Positions 1-12,936 of a stretch of DNA of 64,000 bases are shown here, in pieces. Location of the stretch: the NCBI GenBank assembly GCA_030435675.1, contig CM059625.1, positions 4,092,001 to 4,156,000 on the forward strand, read 5' to 3'. The stretch comes from Steinernema hermaphroditum. Taxonomy: Eukaryota; Nematoda; Chromadorea; Rhabditida; Steinernematidae. Both the position numbers and the translations under genes were made by a program. The notes beneath the pieces are model-generated. The model worked only from the letters and a program-made list of their open reading frames with translations. It did not search any database and was not told where the DNA came from. The number at the start of each line of letters is the position of its first letter. Positions within the stretch are counted from its first letter, which is position 1.

Positions 1-3000
1 AATTCAAGTTTTTACAAACATCGATTCATGTAAGTTAAGCTAAACTTGAGTAAGTTAAAAATTGCCGACATCTCAAATTTTTGACGACATAACCGAGTGA
101 CTGTAGTCGAACACGCATCCACGTAATCGCGACAGCTTTTGTAAAACGTCGGCTTTTATGTGCACGTTTATTTTTGTAAACGGCTCTCGTCAACCATAAT
201 ATCTAACGGTTCGGAATAATGACGCGCAAACTAACAAGGTAAAGCAGAACGGGCGATTAGTCATTACTGCGTGCAGAGCAGATCAGATAAGAGGTAAACG
301 CCTGCTCATGGGTGACGCCTCTCCATTAGCAACCAGTCTGCGATACAGTTACTCCCGCGATAAGAATGAGTCAGTTTTAACAAGTGTCAAAGAAGTAAAC
401 GTGGATAATAGTATGAAATGTGGATTAAATGTTGCGTAGCATATGCAGACAGGTATTGTAGGGCGAGAGATACAAAATAAGTAAGAAAGGGCCCATTACC
501 TACTTAAGACTCTATAATGATAGGATTTTGGTAAGTAGACGAAATACCCTGGAAAACAAGTTCTACTAATGGAATTCTCCAGAAATCATGTAAAATTCTC
601 AAAGAACAACACGTGCCAAAGGCAACTTTACACACAAAATGTGCGTCTCGAGAAGGACAGATTCCCCTCAGCAGAAAACAGGTTTGGAAGGTTTCATGTA
701 CGTCTGTACTTAAGACGCGAAACGACAATTGAGAAAGAAGGGAATCTGTGCGGACCACGCAGGTGAACCGTATTAGCCTCGTTTGCTGAAGAAAAGGCGA
801 AATGACGCGAACACCATGACTGATCAAAGGGTACTTTTCATCGTTGACGTATTCCTCTATATGCGATATTATCAGCAAAAGTTCCATCCAAAAACATGAC
901 CTCATGAACAAGCTGTTTAGAAAATGCCTTTTTCGGTGTTGTCACTAAGGAGGTATCGAACTTCAAAAACAACGATGTTCAACTAAGCTCACTGGTTGTG
1001 AATCGAAACGGTAGGGAATAGAAAGAGAACATGTTTGATTGGGAGTTTGCGGATGCATGGTTATCGAGAAAAGATACCGTTCCTGATAGGACAAGGGCGA
1101 CAAACGCAACACTCTGTCGACGATTAAAACGCAGTTTTAGCAGACAGATTCTCAGTGAGCAAACAGAGGAAACATCTTGACATTAAACACCAGGAAACTG
1201 TATATCATCTTACGTATTTCAGCCGGCGTATAAAAAAGGCGTTGTGGCCAATATTCATTGTGAGTGGCTTATGTATCAATATCGATACGACTAAGAAGGT
1301 GAGATTGCCCGCGAGAGATAGAAACCACTATCACCGCAGAATCGATTTCCTCTTCTAACACTTTTTTATCGAATCACTTCAGTTTGCATAGCGATGACGT
1401 GATGCACGTTATTTCACCTCTCGATCAGCCGATCGGCCACGCGCCCACAACGGAAACGATCGAGTTCGGTGAACACCCGCCAATGAATACTACTAAACAG
1501 TGGCTGTTTTCGAAAGTGACGTTCGGAAAGCGAATTGCGTCGCGGGCGAGCGGGCGCAAGAACGGGCTTACTGCCAGAGCATCAAACCGACGTTGGGTCG
1601 TCGCTCCACCAACAACTACAGTGCACAGTGCCCTGCGAATTGTCGTCGAGAGCTGGTTGACGCGACGCAATTTCGTCCTGGCGCATGAAGAGATGCGACG
1701 TCGAAGCAGGCGGTGGGCGCAGGGCGGAAGGTGAAAAAACAGGGCTGCAAGGGGTTCCCTCTCCGGCGGCGTGGCAAGTGGTCCGTCTGCAAATGTGAAT
1801 GCAGGTGGCCTTCATAACGGATGTCCTGATTATTTGGAAGAGAAAACAGTTTAGTGGTTTCGTAACCTAGTTAAGAATCATACACTAAACAAACAATCGC
1901 CGGTAATGTTTTATAACATTGATTTATTCGGGGAACCGCTCAGAATCAAGTATAGCTTGATATACAGGGTCACGAGTAAATATTTGCGCACAAATGGGAA
2001 ACATGTAGATAAACTCTGATTGAGGTCGTGCTCTGATCAACAAACAAGTCTGTCGTCAAAACTCTTCAGTTTGCTCATGGATGGACACGGCCGAGAGGTT
2101 CCAAGGTCCGATTTTCTCAGAACCCCTATCAGTAGTGTCCGTTAGTACCCTCATGAACCGTTACATGTATATCCATGTACCATGTACCGAAACATAAAGC
2201 ACTGCGCTAGGACACCAACAATGCAGTGTATAGGTTACATGATTTTCTAGGATGAACTTCCAATGAGCTGTTGTAGGATGATCACTTTATAGGCATAGTT
2301 AAAACATAATAGTTATAATACATGATAGTTAAAACTGCGTAAAATGTAGGGTCATTTTCGATTGACTATACTTCCAGTCCATTACTGATAATGTGCCTTT
2401 CATGGACTATATGGAGATCACTTTTTGGCGCACATTTTACATACAATTCAAACTAAACTGTAACCCAGTTCCCGCAGACAGTTGTTGACGACGAATGACC
2501 AATTAAGGACCATTATCAAGTTGTCCATGCATCATTCATCACAATTTGTACCAGCTAGTGAATGCGTGAAATTCTCAGTATTAGGTCCGAGCCCGAACAA
2601 TCGCACATTGAGGAGACGCACATATTAATTAATATGCGCAAAAACGGCGATAAGACGGCTACAAGACGGATTATACTCGACGCTGTTCGCTGCGCGAGTG
2701 GATTGCCGAAAAGGAGTTCAATGATCGTTTGTGATACCTGACTTAGATTGTTTGAGTTATTCGATTCAAATTATTTATGATGTTTGGAGAAGGGCAGAAT
2801 GTGCTTTGAACTTACGATACCCACACTCAACCGGCTCAAGAGGGCTTGGGAACGTCTCTCAGTAGGGACGTTTCACGTAGGGACCTTTCAAAAACACGTT
2901 TCCTGACTTGCCACGTTCTTCCAGAACGCACAGCTTTTCCACTCGTACAGTAATTGCATTATCGACTTTTGGTTACGACTGCATTTCTTTCCTGTTTCCT

Positions 3001-3322
3001 TATGTTCACTCATATGCAACAGCACACAAAAGACGTACGATGACTTATGCATGAGTAGCTATAGCAATAATGCTAAATGACACTTCGCTCGTATGTCCAC
3101 GCAGCAAATTTGTAGCTTGATCTCTTCCATCTAATCAATGACAGTTCGTGTTTGAACCGTCATTTACTCGCTTCTCTTCGACCGGCCTCCCATTGCTGCT
3201 TACGTCGCCAGCACATGTATTGGTCCGTTTTGTTTGCGCGGCATCCGTTTGAATTCATCTTTGCCTCGACACTGTTATTGACACCATATTTGCATTGTTC
3301 TCGCTTAGGCACGGTGGCGGCC
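1..3322. other. Upstream region without recognisable gene
   Basis: I see no supported gene here. The longest open stretch (504-911, minus) has no recognisable motif, no splice structure and unusual composition, and a GC-rich patch at about 1430-1740 is open in several frames at once, so neither is called. The last few hundred bases before 3323 are presumably the promoter and 5' UTR of the ERMP1-like gene. Confidence 0.5.
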
Positions 3323-6300
3323 ATGTTCTCGAACGGTCAGGCGCGCGACCGCCGATCGTCGAAGCCTTATCAGCTGTTGGGAGCGGATCCGCTCACCAAC
3401 GACAAGGACAAGACGGACGCGCACAGTTCGTCGCTACAGCTGCGATTCATCTCTTCGGCCAATTGGATATTTATCCTGTTTGTCTTTGCGTTGGTCATTG
3501 CCGGCACTCAGCATCTCCACAAATGCGTGCCGAGACCACTGCCGCCAAATGAAGGTTAGTCGATGGGAGTTTCGTATGAAACGGATGTTTTCGAAGAAAT
3601 CGGTAAATATCAGAAGTTCAGTTTGAGGAATTTTCCTTGCTGAAAGTCTGACGATATAAAGGGTTCTCTACGTAACAGATCACTCTGATTTCCAGAAAAT
3701 GACCGCTTCTCTGAAATTCGTGGACGTCCGATTTTGGACAAGCTGTCAGCGATCGGACCGAAACCATCAGGATCAGTCGCGTGCGAAAAGGAAGCGGTGG
3801 ACACGATTGTTAACGAGTTGGAGTGAGTATTACAGCGCAGTACATTTTAAAGATCAATGGTTAGAAATGCTGTTTGTTAATTCACAAAAGCGATGTAATA
3901 TGATGAATGGAAAGTCATAGTACATGATGGAAATGTATGACTTCCGTCTCAACGCGGAAACAAAGGAATTGACGTGATATAGACGCGCCTCTCCCGAAAG
4001 ATCAACGGGGCGTGATGTTTTTGAAAAGTTTTTGATGATGTTCATCAGAAAGTATAGGTGAAATGTCTCTATGCTTCAGCACTGAAACATTAGTCAAATG
4101 ATAAATCGACACATTTGCCTTTTAGGACAATAAAGAAGAAAGCGGAAGATAGCCATCACACACTAACCATCGAAAAGCAATACCCATCCGGATGTTTCGA
4201 TATTCCTCGCTTTGACGTCGATGGCTTCGCCCTCTGCTACAAGAACGTATCGAATATAATCGCCCGATTAGGAAGGAAGGATCGTCCGTGGCACAAGTCG
4301 CACACATCGGTGTTACTCAACTGTCACTATGACAGCTGGCCCACTAGCTACGGTATGCTATGACTTATCTTCTGCCCGTAGATTGCGGTGATTGATCTAC
4401 CAGAAACAGTTTTACTCAGCTGCATTAATTTCATATACTATCACACAGTTTAATCATCAGAAGACCTAGTCGCATGTAGAGAGCATTATCAGATACATAC
4501 AGTGGCGGCCACATAAATAGGCGCACCCCTTTGGCAAAAGTATTTCAGTTGCCGATTTACCCTGGGGTTTCAAACTTACGCGAGAAACACAGGGTCTACT
4601 AAATGTAGAATACCTAAGGGGTGCGCCTATTTATATGGCCGCCACTGTATAGGTGAATATGCAGTAACCCATTATTTCAGGTGGAAGCGATGACCTGGTC
4701 TCCTGTGCCCTCATGATGGAAATCCTTCGAGTGTTAACCGACCCCCGAAGTAAGCCCGTACGTCACGATGTCATCTTTCTGTTCAACGGCGCAGAGGAGA
4801 GTTCTCTCCTGGCCGCACATGGATTTATCACAAAACACCCATATCGACACGGCATCAAAGCGTTCATCAATTTGGAGGCTTCAGGTTCCGGTGGACGTGA
4901 ACTGCTGTTTCAAGCAGGTGGCAAAAAGTGTGCTTTCAATTGTGCAATGATAGATTTTAGGACCTGGAAATCAGTGGCTGTTGAACTCCTATCTGGAAGC
5001 GGCGCCTCATCCACACTGCTCCATTCTTGGACAGGAAGTCTTCCAAAGTGGAGTATATCCGGGCGATACCGACTTCCGCGTCTTTAGAGACTACGGTCGA
5101 ATTCCAGGTAGCACCTTGTTCAACGAGAAGTAATATGAGAAGGTGTTTCAGGTTTGGATCTGGCTTTCGTGCAGAATGGATACTGGTATCACACGGAATT
5201 CGACAAAGCCGAAATGATCACCTCGGGATCTATGCAAAGAGCAGGTAAGTACAGCGATTTTGAGTTATGGGTGCACTGCCATAGACTGTCTTTTCTGGGA
5301 ACCTCTAATTATCTCTTTAGGGGAAAATATCTTGGCAACATTGCGCCATCTTCTGGAATCACCCTACCTCGATAACCCAGCTGAGTATGGGGACCGAAAA
5401 TTCGTTTTCTTTGATGTCGTCGGCCTTTTCTCTGTAGTGTACCCAATGAAACTGGGTGAAGCCATTAACATCGTGTGTGCAGCGATCGTCTTCTACACAG
5501 TCTTCCGAAAGATTCGATGCTTTCAGAAAGGTACTTTAAATAGAAGTCTTGATAAAGAAGATCTTAATATAGGTGACGTCATCGGCAACTACAGTTTCGG
5601 CCATTTCACAGAAGGGCTGATATCCCATACTTGCTCCGCTTTCTTCATAGTGATCTGTGTGTTCCTGCTGGCTCATCTGGTGAACATGAGCGACATGACG
5701 ATGACATGGTACGTCAAGCAATGGACCATTGTGCCGCTTTACGGGTGGTCGACGTTTTTGGCTGGAATGGTTGGCCAGACCGTTGTCAGCAGATTGTTGT
5801 CGCATAAGGTACACTCAAAAGAATTTCGCGTTTTTTACCAGTGCGATCCTTTAGAGCGACGCGAAATTCATGGAACACGCTCTTCATGACGCACACATGA
5901 CCATTCTGTCTGTTGTATTGGTTGGCCTCACCTACAAGGGTATCGCGTCAGCATTCCTACTCACACTACTGATACTATTCCCACTGCTCAGGAATACAAT
6001 GATCCACGTTCTGCAGAAGATTCTAATGCTAGGTGAGTCAGCTTTGTTGTATCAGCAAACGAGAATAGCTGGTTCTGATCCCATAGAGCGGCCACCACGG
6101 ATATTGGAAGGGTGATACGGCGGCTTCTAAACATGCTATTGATGAAATATCTTCATATGCCCCCTTCTTATACAACTATACTCCTCGTTTCAGAATCAGC
6201 TATACTCTTCTGCGCCATGCATCTCATCTGCATCCTTCCGGGTCTTGTCATGGCCATCTACACATCGGAATTGCTCATTTCGATCTTCGTCCCAATCATG

Positions 6301-9300
6301 GGTCGCAACAGCGGGAACCCTGAGATCATCATAGCCAGCTTTTGTGCGTTCTCGTCTTTCTTCATCTCCATGGCGCTGGTATGTCTTAGCGTTCACATCG
6401 ATATACATTCGATCTTCAGGCAAGTCTTCTACCCAGAACAAAAACTCGATCGCTTAGAAAGATATTCATTTTGGGATTTTTGATCTGGATTGCGTTCTTC
6501 GCCATCCTTAATCTCAAGCAAATGAAAGCTTCGTACGATTATAAGCCTGAATATCCGAGTGCTCGCAGGACACAATTTTTCGTAAGTTTCACTCATGTAT
6601 ACGACCCAACCTCAATATGTCATTTCAGCATATGAGAAGGAAGATTTTTGGCAAAGAAGGGCAACTGGATAGTAGCGACAACGGACTGGTAGCCATAGCT
6701 CAGGATTACCGGGGCGTGTCGGACATTCCGTTTGTTGGACAAAACGATTCCGGTTATGAGCAGATTGAGTGTCGTACGAACAGCAAGTTCTGCGAACTAC
6801 CATACTACTACCCAACCGCTCACCGCATCAACGACAGGTTATAGCTCACGGGAAAATATCTTGGCAACATTGCGCCATCTTCTGGAATCACCCTACCTCG
6901 ATAACCCAGCTGAGTATGGGGACCGAAAATTCGTTTTCTTTGATGTCGTCGGCCTTTTCTCTGTAGTGTACCCAATGAAACTGGGTGAAGCCATTAACAT
7001 CGTGTGTGCAGCGATCGTCTTCTACACAGTCTTCCGAAAGATTCGATGCTTTCAGAAAGGTACTTTAAATAGAAGTCTTGATAAAGAAGATCTTAATATA
7101 GGTGACGTCATCGGCAACTACAGTTTCGGCCATTTCACAGAAGGGCTGATATCCCATACTTGCTCCGCTTTCTTCATAGTGATCTGTGTGTTCCTGCTGG
7201 CTCATCTGGTGAACATGAGCGACATGACGATGACATGGTACGTCAAGCAATGGACCATTGTGCCGCTTTACGGGTGGTCGACGTTTTTGGCTGGAATGGT
7301 TGGCCAGACCGTTGTCAGCAGATTGTTGTCGCATAAGGTACACTCAAAAGAATTTCGCGTTTTTTACCAGTGCGATCCTTTAGAGCGACGCGAAATTCAT
7401 GGAACACGCTCTTCATGACGCACACATGACCATTCTGTCTGTTGTATTGGTTGGCCTCACCTACAAGGGTATCGCGTCAGCATTCCTACTCACACTACTG
7501 ATACTATTCCCACTGCTCAGGAATACAATGATCCACGTTCTGCAGAAGATTCTAATGCTAGGTGAGTCAGCTTTGTTGTATCAGCAAACGAGAATAGCTG
7601 GTTCTGATCCCATAGAGCGGCCACCACGGATATTGGAAGGGTGATACGGCGGCTTCTAAACATGCTATTGATGAAATATCTTCATATGCCCCCTTCTTAT
7701 ACAACTATACTCCTCGTTTCAGAATCAGCTATACTCTTCTGCGCCATGCATCTCATCTGCATCCTTCCGGGTCTTGTCATGGCCATCTACACATCGGAAT
7801 TGCTCATTTCGATCTTCGTCCCAATCATGGGTCGCAACAGCGGGAACCCTGAGATCATCATAGCCAGCTTTTGTGCGTTCTCGTCTTTCTTCATCTCCAT
7901 GGCGCTGGTATGTCTTAGCGTTCACATCGATATACATTCGATCTTCAGGCAAGTCTTCTACCCAGAACAAAAACTCGATCGCTTAGAAAGATATTCATTT
8001 TGGGATTTTTGATCTGGATTGCGTTCTTCGCCATCCTTAATCTCAAGCAAATGAAAGCTTCGTACGATTATAAGCCTGAATATCCGAGTGCTCGCAGGAC
8101 ACAATTTTTCGTAAGTTTCACTCATGTATACGACCCAACCTCAATATGTCATTTCAGCATATGAGAAGGAAGATTTTTGGCAAAGAAGGGCAACTGGATA
8201 GTAGCGACAACGGACTGGTAGCCATAGCTCAGGATTACCGGGGCGTGTCGGACATTCCGTTTGTTGGACAAAACGATTCCGGTTATGAGCAGATTGAGTG
8301 TCGTACGAACAGCAAGTTCTGCGAACTACCATACTACTACCCAACCGCTCACCGCATCAACGACAGGTTAATTGGAAAGCTTCTATGAATGCTTGAATAT
8401 GTCCACGTCTTCAGAATGATTCGTTTCAAACCGGTATCGGAAGAGTTGAGTCCAAAGCATCCTATCAATGTGACCATGCAAGGAAAGGTCTATGATGGTG
8501 ACCGAATTAGATACAACTACACGGTTACAGGTAAGGATGTTATTGTCAAATTACGAGCTTTGCGAGCCATCGCTACATTTGAATAGGCAGTGACCACAGT
8601 GGATATCAATTGGCACGGCCTGCTCCTATGCCCGGCATGTTCTCTGCTCTTAACAAATTCTCACAACCGAGAAGGTTAGACAGAGTATTGCTGGTACGCC
8701 TTCGAGCCCCGAGAATCCTCTGTCATTTCAAATGAGTTGCGCGTAGAGCTGAACCTTAACTTGGCAGAATGTTCGGCTTTTTGACCTTCAGTTTTCGTTT
8801 TAAAGTCAGGTCTCAGATATGAACAAAACTTTTCTCGTTAACAAAACACTACTTAGGGATATCATTCGTGTACCACTGAAATAATTTCAGGAAGTGAACA
8901 GATTAGCGTCTACGCCACATCTCAAGGCGACTACTCGATCAAAAGCTGGTCCGTTTTCCAAAATCAAGACGAAGCCGACTCCGATAACAGCGCTTTCGCG
9001 TTTCTCCACTGCTCAGGCGAAGACTGCGGTCATTGGGAATTCGAAATCGTCCTTGAGGTCACAATACCATCTTTAATCGATACTTCACATACGCCTATTT
9101 TAGAGAAAAGAAGACTTCACGGATGATGCGGAAGGTCACGAATTGCTGCTATGCGCCGTCGCTCACTACCTACATGGACCAGATATGCGATCGGAGACGC
9201 TAAGCGGTCTGTTGAAGAGAATACAAGACGAAAGAGCCGATCCGGCGAAGTGGAAGTGGGCGATGACGGCGAGTGCCTGGAACGCCGATGTGATCTCGAA

Positions 9301-9310
9301 ATACTACTGA
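3323..9310 (+). CDS. ERMP1-like endoplasmic reticulum M28 metallopeptidase, 16 exons plus a duplicated block
   Basis: A zinc aminopeptidase-fold protease of the ER membrane (MEROPS M28, ERMP1/FXNA type). Exons: 3323-3554, 3696-3822, 4126-4352, 4681-4917, 4961-5107, 5152-5244, 5321-5530, 5573-5808, 5855-6032, 6194-6378, 6420-6581, 6629-6837 (copied again at 6850-8366), then 8415-8530, 8587-8674, 8895-9057 and 9104-9310. Reading one copy gives an intact 938-residue protein, close to the family length of about 900. A membrane anchor follows a short cytosolic tail. Zinc and catalytic residues look complete: H187 in HYDS, D199/D200 in GGSDD, E234-E235 in NGAEES, E261 in NLEAS and H337 in YHTEFD. 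The second half is multi-pass membrane, then a luminal C-terminal domain. The tandem duplication breaks simple exon order; a normal mRNA needs exon 12 of copy 1 to splice past copy 2, which is in frame with the exon at 8415. The family call is firm; whether this allele is functional is open. Confidence 0.88.
4500..4647. mobile_element. Tc1/mariner-type MITE in an ERMP1-like intron
   Basis: A 148-bp element bounded by nearly perfect terminal inverted repeats of about 36 bp that start CAGTGGCGGCC and end GGCCGCCACTG. It is flanked on both sides by TA (4498-4499 and 4648-4649), the target duplication expected of Tc1/mariner transposases. There is no coding capacity, so it is non-autonomous. It sits in the intron between exons 3 and 4 of the ERMP1-like gene. 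Confidence 0.85.
5321..6841 (+). repeat. Tandem duplication, copy 1 (1,521 bp)
   Basis: Holds exons 7-12 of the ERMP1-like gene. The unit recurs at an offset of exactly 1,529 bp with no difference that I could find, introns included. Its left edge coincides with the first base of exon 7. Confidence 0.95.
6850..8370 (+). repeat. Tandem duplication, copy 2 (1,521 bp)
   Basis: Second copy, separated from copy 1 by only 8 bp (6842-6849). The 3' splice site that precedes exon 7 in copy 1 (ctctttag) is replaced here by cac, so this copy of exon 7 has no acceptor. An in-frame TAG (6842-6844) follows if copy 1 exon 12 is not spliced. The right edge continues into the normal downstream intron and the exon at 8415. 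Confidence 0.95.
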
Positions 9311-12300
9311 CAAAACATTTCCCAGTGTATTTTAAATAAGTTATCATCTCTGTGATATAAAATTTGTAGTTCTTTTGCTATAGAAAGTGAACATAAATGG
9401 TTTTTAAAAATCATCGATCGAGAAGAGACAAAGTGGATGCGACGATGCGGAGCGACGCTATCCACCAAAACGTCAAATCGGCGCTGTCGCACTTGTGTTT
9501 GCTCTGCTATGTGGTGCCGTCGGACCCAACACATTTCGGGGTACATTGAGCTGTTCTTTACTGATGTTGCGTTATCATTGTGAAGTACATTTTTACTATT
9601 GCGCCACTTGGTACCTTAGTAAGTATTCAGGCAATTCTCAATATCTCCATAAAATTGTTATTTATTGCAATATTTCCTTGTAGTTCTTACCTAGCCCAAA
9701 TGAAAGATGTCCGTCTAAAAAAGTACATGTGGTAAGACGTGCTAATAGCCAGTCCTGCGAGGTAGATGTGAGAAAAAAATCAATTAGCGCGGAAGCCGCC
9801 GTAGCGGCCTAGTCGTCTTAAGAACCAACAAAGAGACATTGACGGGACCCACCTCAGAATTGCGTAGATATGCGACGGGGATTAGCGGCATCGTTCAAAA
9901 CGGCTTTTAGTCGGACGCATTTTAATCATTATCTACGTATTTATAGTATTTGTGTAGTAGGGTTTTTTGTTCTTCTCGATATGGTTTTGTTCAATCTCTA
10001 GTTCTAAGGGTTCAAGTTCTTCGTCTAAGGGACGTACTTAGCTAATACATCGAAAGATTTTTTTTCTGCCTATCTAAGCGGATTTGTGCATCAAAGGGTC
10101 TACAAGGACTAAGTTGCTCACACAAAGACCCCATGCCTTTACTTTCGTTGGGTGACAAATACTATTATGTTTTTCGCTACAATCGAGATTCTCAGAAACG
10201 CGGGGAGAAAAACATTTATGATTAACACCTGGAAAGATGTGTGATGCGACAAGATAAATAGCAGATGGATAAACAGGAAGCTGTCGTAACGCACGGCGCT
10301 GTCACTATTCCATCGCAGTAGTCTTAATTTATGTGCTGTGACAGTCGCTGTTCGCCCTGTGTTCCCATAAAATGACCACTGAACGTTTGCAAAACCGGTG
10401 TTTTCAAAAAAAAAATCACCACTAAAAGTGCACTGTAATGCCAATTTTGTTTGTAGTCGGTTTATGTGTAAGCAGAAATAGTTCTTTTTCGTGTATTTGT
10501 CGTGCTTTTTACTTATAACGTGTGTTAGGAAGTAGATTTCCCAAAAAAGAAGCTAAATGAGGTCACCTCAGTGCTTTTTCGCACCACGTTTTCCGTTATA
10601 CCTTCCGAATTCCTTTCGCGAAAATCGGTTTTCTTCTGTGTCTCTACCAAAATAATTTTAGGGGTAATTAATCAACAGATGGACGTCGACCATGTACTGA
10701 GCTACATCTTAAATTAAAGGTAATCGCCACTAAGAAACATCGCATAAACCAATTTCGCTTTAGAGGTCTGGGCCATGGTTGCACACCATGGCCTCTGTAG
10801 GTTTCCAAGGAAGGCTTATCATGGCCTCGTAGGTTTCCAAAGGTGAGTTACTCAACTTCTAAAGTCAATTAACTTTTCGAATCCGCTTCATCCCGCAATT
10901 TTACTACAGTTCGTTGCTTTTTAGCTCTACAACATATCCCATTTTCCGTGACGACAGGCATGGGTACACGAAACTATGCTGAAAGAATACCATATGGTAT
11001 GTTTTATTTAGCTTTTTCTGTTATAAGTAATGGTCTTCATTTAGGGGAGAACTGCCCGAGGTGCTTGGAACAACGTAGGCCAGCGGACCCCATTTAAAAT
11101 TACAATGAAGGGTATGAGTCCTGTGATCCTCCATTCAACGCTTTGAATCCAAAGAAAAAGGACAGGAACGACCGAAAAATCGTCCACTGCCCTGAATATT
11201 TTGTAATACGTTTATTGTATTGGATGGGGAAAAAATAAAATTTTTCTGATGGTATGCATTGTGGTTATTTGCAATGGGGATGAAAGGTCACGAAGTAGTC
11301 GATGGAGTGTTGTAATTGGATTGTCCACGCACTCTTAAAAGCGGTGAACCGGGACCCTCGGTAATAAGACACTTGTGTGAAGCATTAAGAGTTAAAACGA
11401 GTCAAAGTGTATGGTGCTGGAGTTATGGCTGGTTGTCATTTTGTACGTCAAATTGTCAAATGTACGACCTATAAAAAGCAAAGACCTGAATCCGAAAAGA
11501 CCCAAATGGCGTGAAAATGACGGAGCACGGCAAATGAGGTGTACTCAAATGATCAGAGCGGCTGGACGCGCGCACTTCGGAGTTGCAACGAGCTTCAGGT
11601 TGAGTGTGCGTTTCAGATGAAGTTGGGTGGTGGTGAAGAGCAACTTGGCGAAAGGTTGGAACCAGGACTCCCGATGTTCGAGTCGCTCAACCTGTTCATA
11701 CAGTTAGAACGTCTATGGAACTACAGACTCCGAAAAGTGAAAAAATTCACTGGATTGCGCACCGCCAGTTAATGCTTGTTATTATCAGAAGACAGCCACG
11801 ACTAGTAGCCTCTTGGCCACCACCAGCACGACCACGATAGACCCATTTATCTGTGTCAAAGTTACATACATGAACATAATGAAGACACACTTATTTGTAC
11901 ATAACCAGCTATCTACAGCTCTCTAATCATGTGCCAGGATCACTTAGCGAAACAGGCAAGGTGTTAGAACGACGTGAACCTGTTCGTAATTCAAAATTCA
12001 CACATCTTATAACAATATGTCGAACGTGTAAATATGTGCGCGAAATTTCCAACTTTTCACAGAATTTATGCATTTTCTACATGCTCTTATGTTAATCACT
12101 ATTGTCAAGTCCTGTGACTCGACATGCCTTATTGACAAACAGATATGGTGAGGTCTGAGCCCATGTACGTGACTTCTGCGGCTTCTCGGGAAGTGGCCTA
12201 GATTCAGCTGCTGATTCTGCCACAATAATCGTGCATGTATCTAAATTCCAGTGACAAGAGTTGATATTATCTTTGTTTGAAACACGAAGTACGACGACGC

Positions 12301-12429
12301 CTTTTGAATATCACAACTCGAAATTTCCTCTGAGACGAATATGACAATGCCCCTAACTACCGACTTTCAATTCCACTCAAGAAAACTTTATATGGACGAC
12401 AGATATGAATTTGGAGATCAGTAAACACA
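9311..12429. other. Intergenic, no gene recognised
   Basis: No supported coding exon. A perfect small hairpin lies at 10772-10792 (arms GCCATGG/CCATGGC). Beside it, a 20-base motif containing GTAGGTTTCCAA occurs twice (from 10788 and from 10821). At about 11540-11720 there may be a very degraded copy of the R1 repeat (motif CACTTCGGAGTTGCAACG). Confidence 0.45.
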
Positions 12430-12936
12430 TTATGGGCGGCGATGAATATGGCGAAGATCGGGCAGCTCATCCGCGTTGGCAACCTGCTCAGCAACATCAC
12501 TAATATCCGGAATCTCAATTTCTTGAATGGGCTCGCGGGGTTCATAATAAACGTCGAGCACTGCAGGGAGTTTAAGACGCTGCTGCGGTCCCGTGCGATC
12601 AATGATCAAATCCATGACTTGAGCAGCGATCTCTTGGAGAATCTCCTCCAAATCGATCCTGTAGATCATCGCTGTGTCTCGGTCACGGATCATGATGTAG
12701 TCGAGCAGATCCCACTTGAATCTGCCTTCTAGCTCCCTGCCCCTCTCTCGGCAGTACTGAAGGGCATTCTGGGTCTCCTGATAAAGAACTGCACGGGCGA
12801 GTTCCATCGGTGGCAGTATGTGCTCTACCATGACGTCTAGCAGGGCCCCGTCCACGTCTTCATCATTGAACTTTGCGGCCGCTCTGACAAGCTCTTCATT
12901 CTGTGCAGCATAGAACCAGTAGGGGAGCAGGCTCAT
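12430..12936 (-). CDS. Small acidic-tailed protein, orphan family (paralogue of 14465-14977)
   Basis: A 168-residue protein in one open exon. I chose the ATG at 12936, not the upstream one at 12969, because a 3' splice consensus (ttcaattcag) ends 3 bases before it. That fits either trans-splicing or an upstream non-coding exon, and the neighbour at 14977 has the same arrangement. There is no signal peptide or membrane segment. The sequence is predicted mostly helical and charged, with a YIMIRDRDTAMIYRIDL helix in the middle and a short acidic tail containing IPDISDV and ADELPDL. The last two motifs are shared with the paralogue (LPDVSDV and PDDLPEL). Function unknown; I do not recognise the family. 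Confidence 0.65.
   Translation of the reverse strand: MSLLPYWFYAAQNEELVRAAAKFNDEDVDGALLDVMVEHILPPMELARAVLYQETQNALQYCRERGRELEGRFKWDLLDYIMIRDRDTAMIYRIDLEEILQEIAAQVMDLIIDRTGPQQRLKLPAVLDVYYEPREPIQEIEIPDISDVAEQVANADELPDLRHIHRRP

Noticed and set aside
504..911. 135-codon open stretch on the minus strand
   Set aside because: No motif, no homologue in the window, no splice context; cysteine-rich by chance composition.
1384..1815. Overlapping open frames on both strands
   Set aside because: GC-rich DNA lacking stops in several frames; low-complexity translation, possibly an old R1 remnant.
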